Shown here: positions 6,528-6,795 of the stretch, in pieces | Layout: the number at the start of each line of letters is the position of its first letter | Position numbering within the stretch: position 1 is the stretch's first letter | NCBI GenBank assembly: GCA_002383325.1 | Contig: DFYJ01000062.1 | Span: forward strand, 1-6,795 | Source: Candidatus Aminicenantes bacterium UBA4085 | GTDB taxonomy: Bacteria > Acidobacteriota > Aminicenantia > Aminicenantales > UBA4085 | Length of the DNA: 6,795 nucleotides | Direction of reading: 5' to 3' | Program-made: the position numbers and the translations under genes | Notes under the pieces: generated by a model | Seen by the model: only the letters and a program-made list of their open reading frames with translations | What the model was told of the DNA's origin: nothing | Databases searched by the model: none

Positions 6528-6795
6528 TGCGCTGACGGCCCGGATCGAAGCCCACCGTCTCCGCCTCAAGGCGGCCCTGGACGACGTCCGGGATCCCCGC
6601 TCGCTGGAGGAGCTCCGCAACGAACTCCTCGGCCGCAAGCGCGGGATCGTCACGCAGCTTTTCGAGGAGCTCAAGTCCGTCGCGGCCGAGGACAAGCGGG
6701 AAGCCGGCCGGCTGGTCAACGCCCTGAAGGCCGAGTCGCAGTCCGTCCTGGACGAGATCGAGGACCGTCTGGCCGCGGCCGTGGCGGCGGGCCCC
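6508..6795 (+). CDS. pheS: Phenylalanine--tRNA ligase alpha subunit, N-terminal part
   Basis: The frame opens at ATG 6508, inside the end of rplT, and runs off the window after 96 codons. The translation begins MPSPSLDALTARIEAHR and contains SLEELRNELLGRKRGIVTQL (32-51), which matches the conserved LEELRxxYLGKKGxLT region of PheS. The rest is a charged helical stretch, as in the N-terminal coiled coil that contacts tRNA-Phe. The catalytic domain lies beyond the window. pheS after rplT is the classic order. The 20-base overlap and weak Shine-Dalgarno (GGCGAAAGCC upstream) suggest coupling to rplT. An ATG at 6527 is excluded because it meets a TGA at once; a non-ATG start slightly downstream cannot be ruled out. 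Confidence 0.88.
   Translation, partial: MPSPSLDALTARIEAHRLRLKAALDDVRDPRSLEELRNELLGRKRGIVTQLFEELKSVAAEDKREAGRLVNALKAESQSVLDEIEDRLAAAVAAGP

Overview
The window looks like chromosomal DNA of a high-GC, diderm (LPS-making) bacterium. The evidence is an O-antigen-ligase-type C-terminus next to a heptose-phosphate kinase, plus a thrS-infC-rpmI-rplT-pheS translation cluster in the classic bacterial order. The exact taxon cannot be fixed from the sequence alone. The style (GC-rich, stand-alone RfaE1, ThrRS without a TGS domain) would suit an Acidobacteriota/Aminicenantia-like or deltaproteobacterial lineage; this is a low-confidence inference.

Left part (1-2361, + strand) is a tightly coupled cell-envelope operon. 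It holds the tail of an O-antigen ligase/polymerase-like membrane protein, a membrane-anchored PHP-domain metallohydrolase, and the D-glycero-beta-D-manno-heptose-7-phosphate kinase RfaE1. Both junctions are 4-base ATGA overlaps.

Middle part (2362-3277) holds two non-coding repeat-like structures around a convergent metallophosphoesterase gene (2467-2952, - strand). The first is a 105-bp element with perfect 29-bp inverted arms that fills the gap between rfaE1 and the phosphoesterase and runs into the latter's stop codon. The second is a 182-bp nested structure (3020-3201) whose imperfect terminal inverted repeats enclose three further stem-loops, one a 24-nt perfect palindrome. The phosphoesterase has a perfect TATAAT box six bases before its ATG, which predicts a leaderless mRNA.

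Right part (3223-6795, + strand) starts with a clear sigma70-type promoter and a tRNA-Val(GAC) with encoded CCA. It continues with thrS, infC, rpmI, rplT and the first 96 codons of pheS. No terminator is visible between the tRNA and thrS, so one transcript may carry the tRNA and the translation genes. infC has no usual start codon that fits homology; it appears to start at AUU behind a near-ideal Shine-Dalgarno, the hallmark of IF3 autoregulation. Its reading frame also runs 86 bases into rpmI, giving IF3 a 32-residue hydrophilic tail.

No phage, CRISPR, defence or transposase gene is visible. The most unusual signals are the two non-coding repeat elements, the AUU start and the infC/rpmI overlap.
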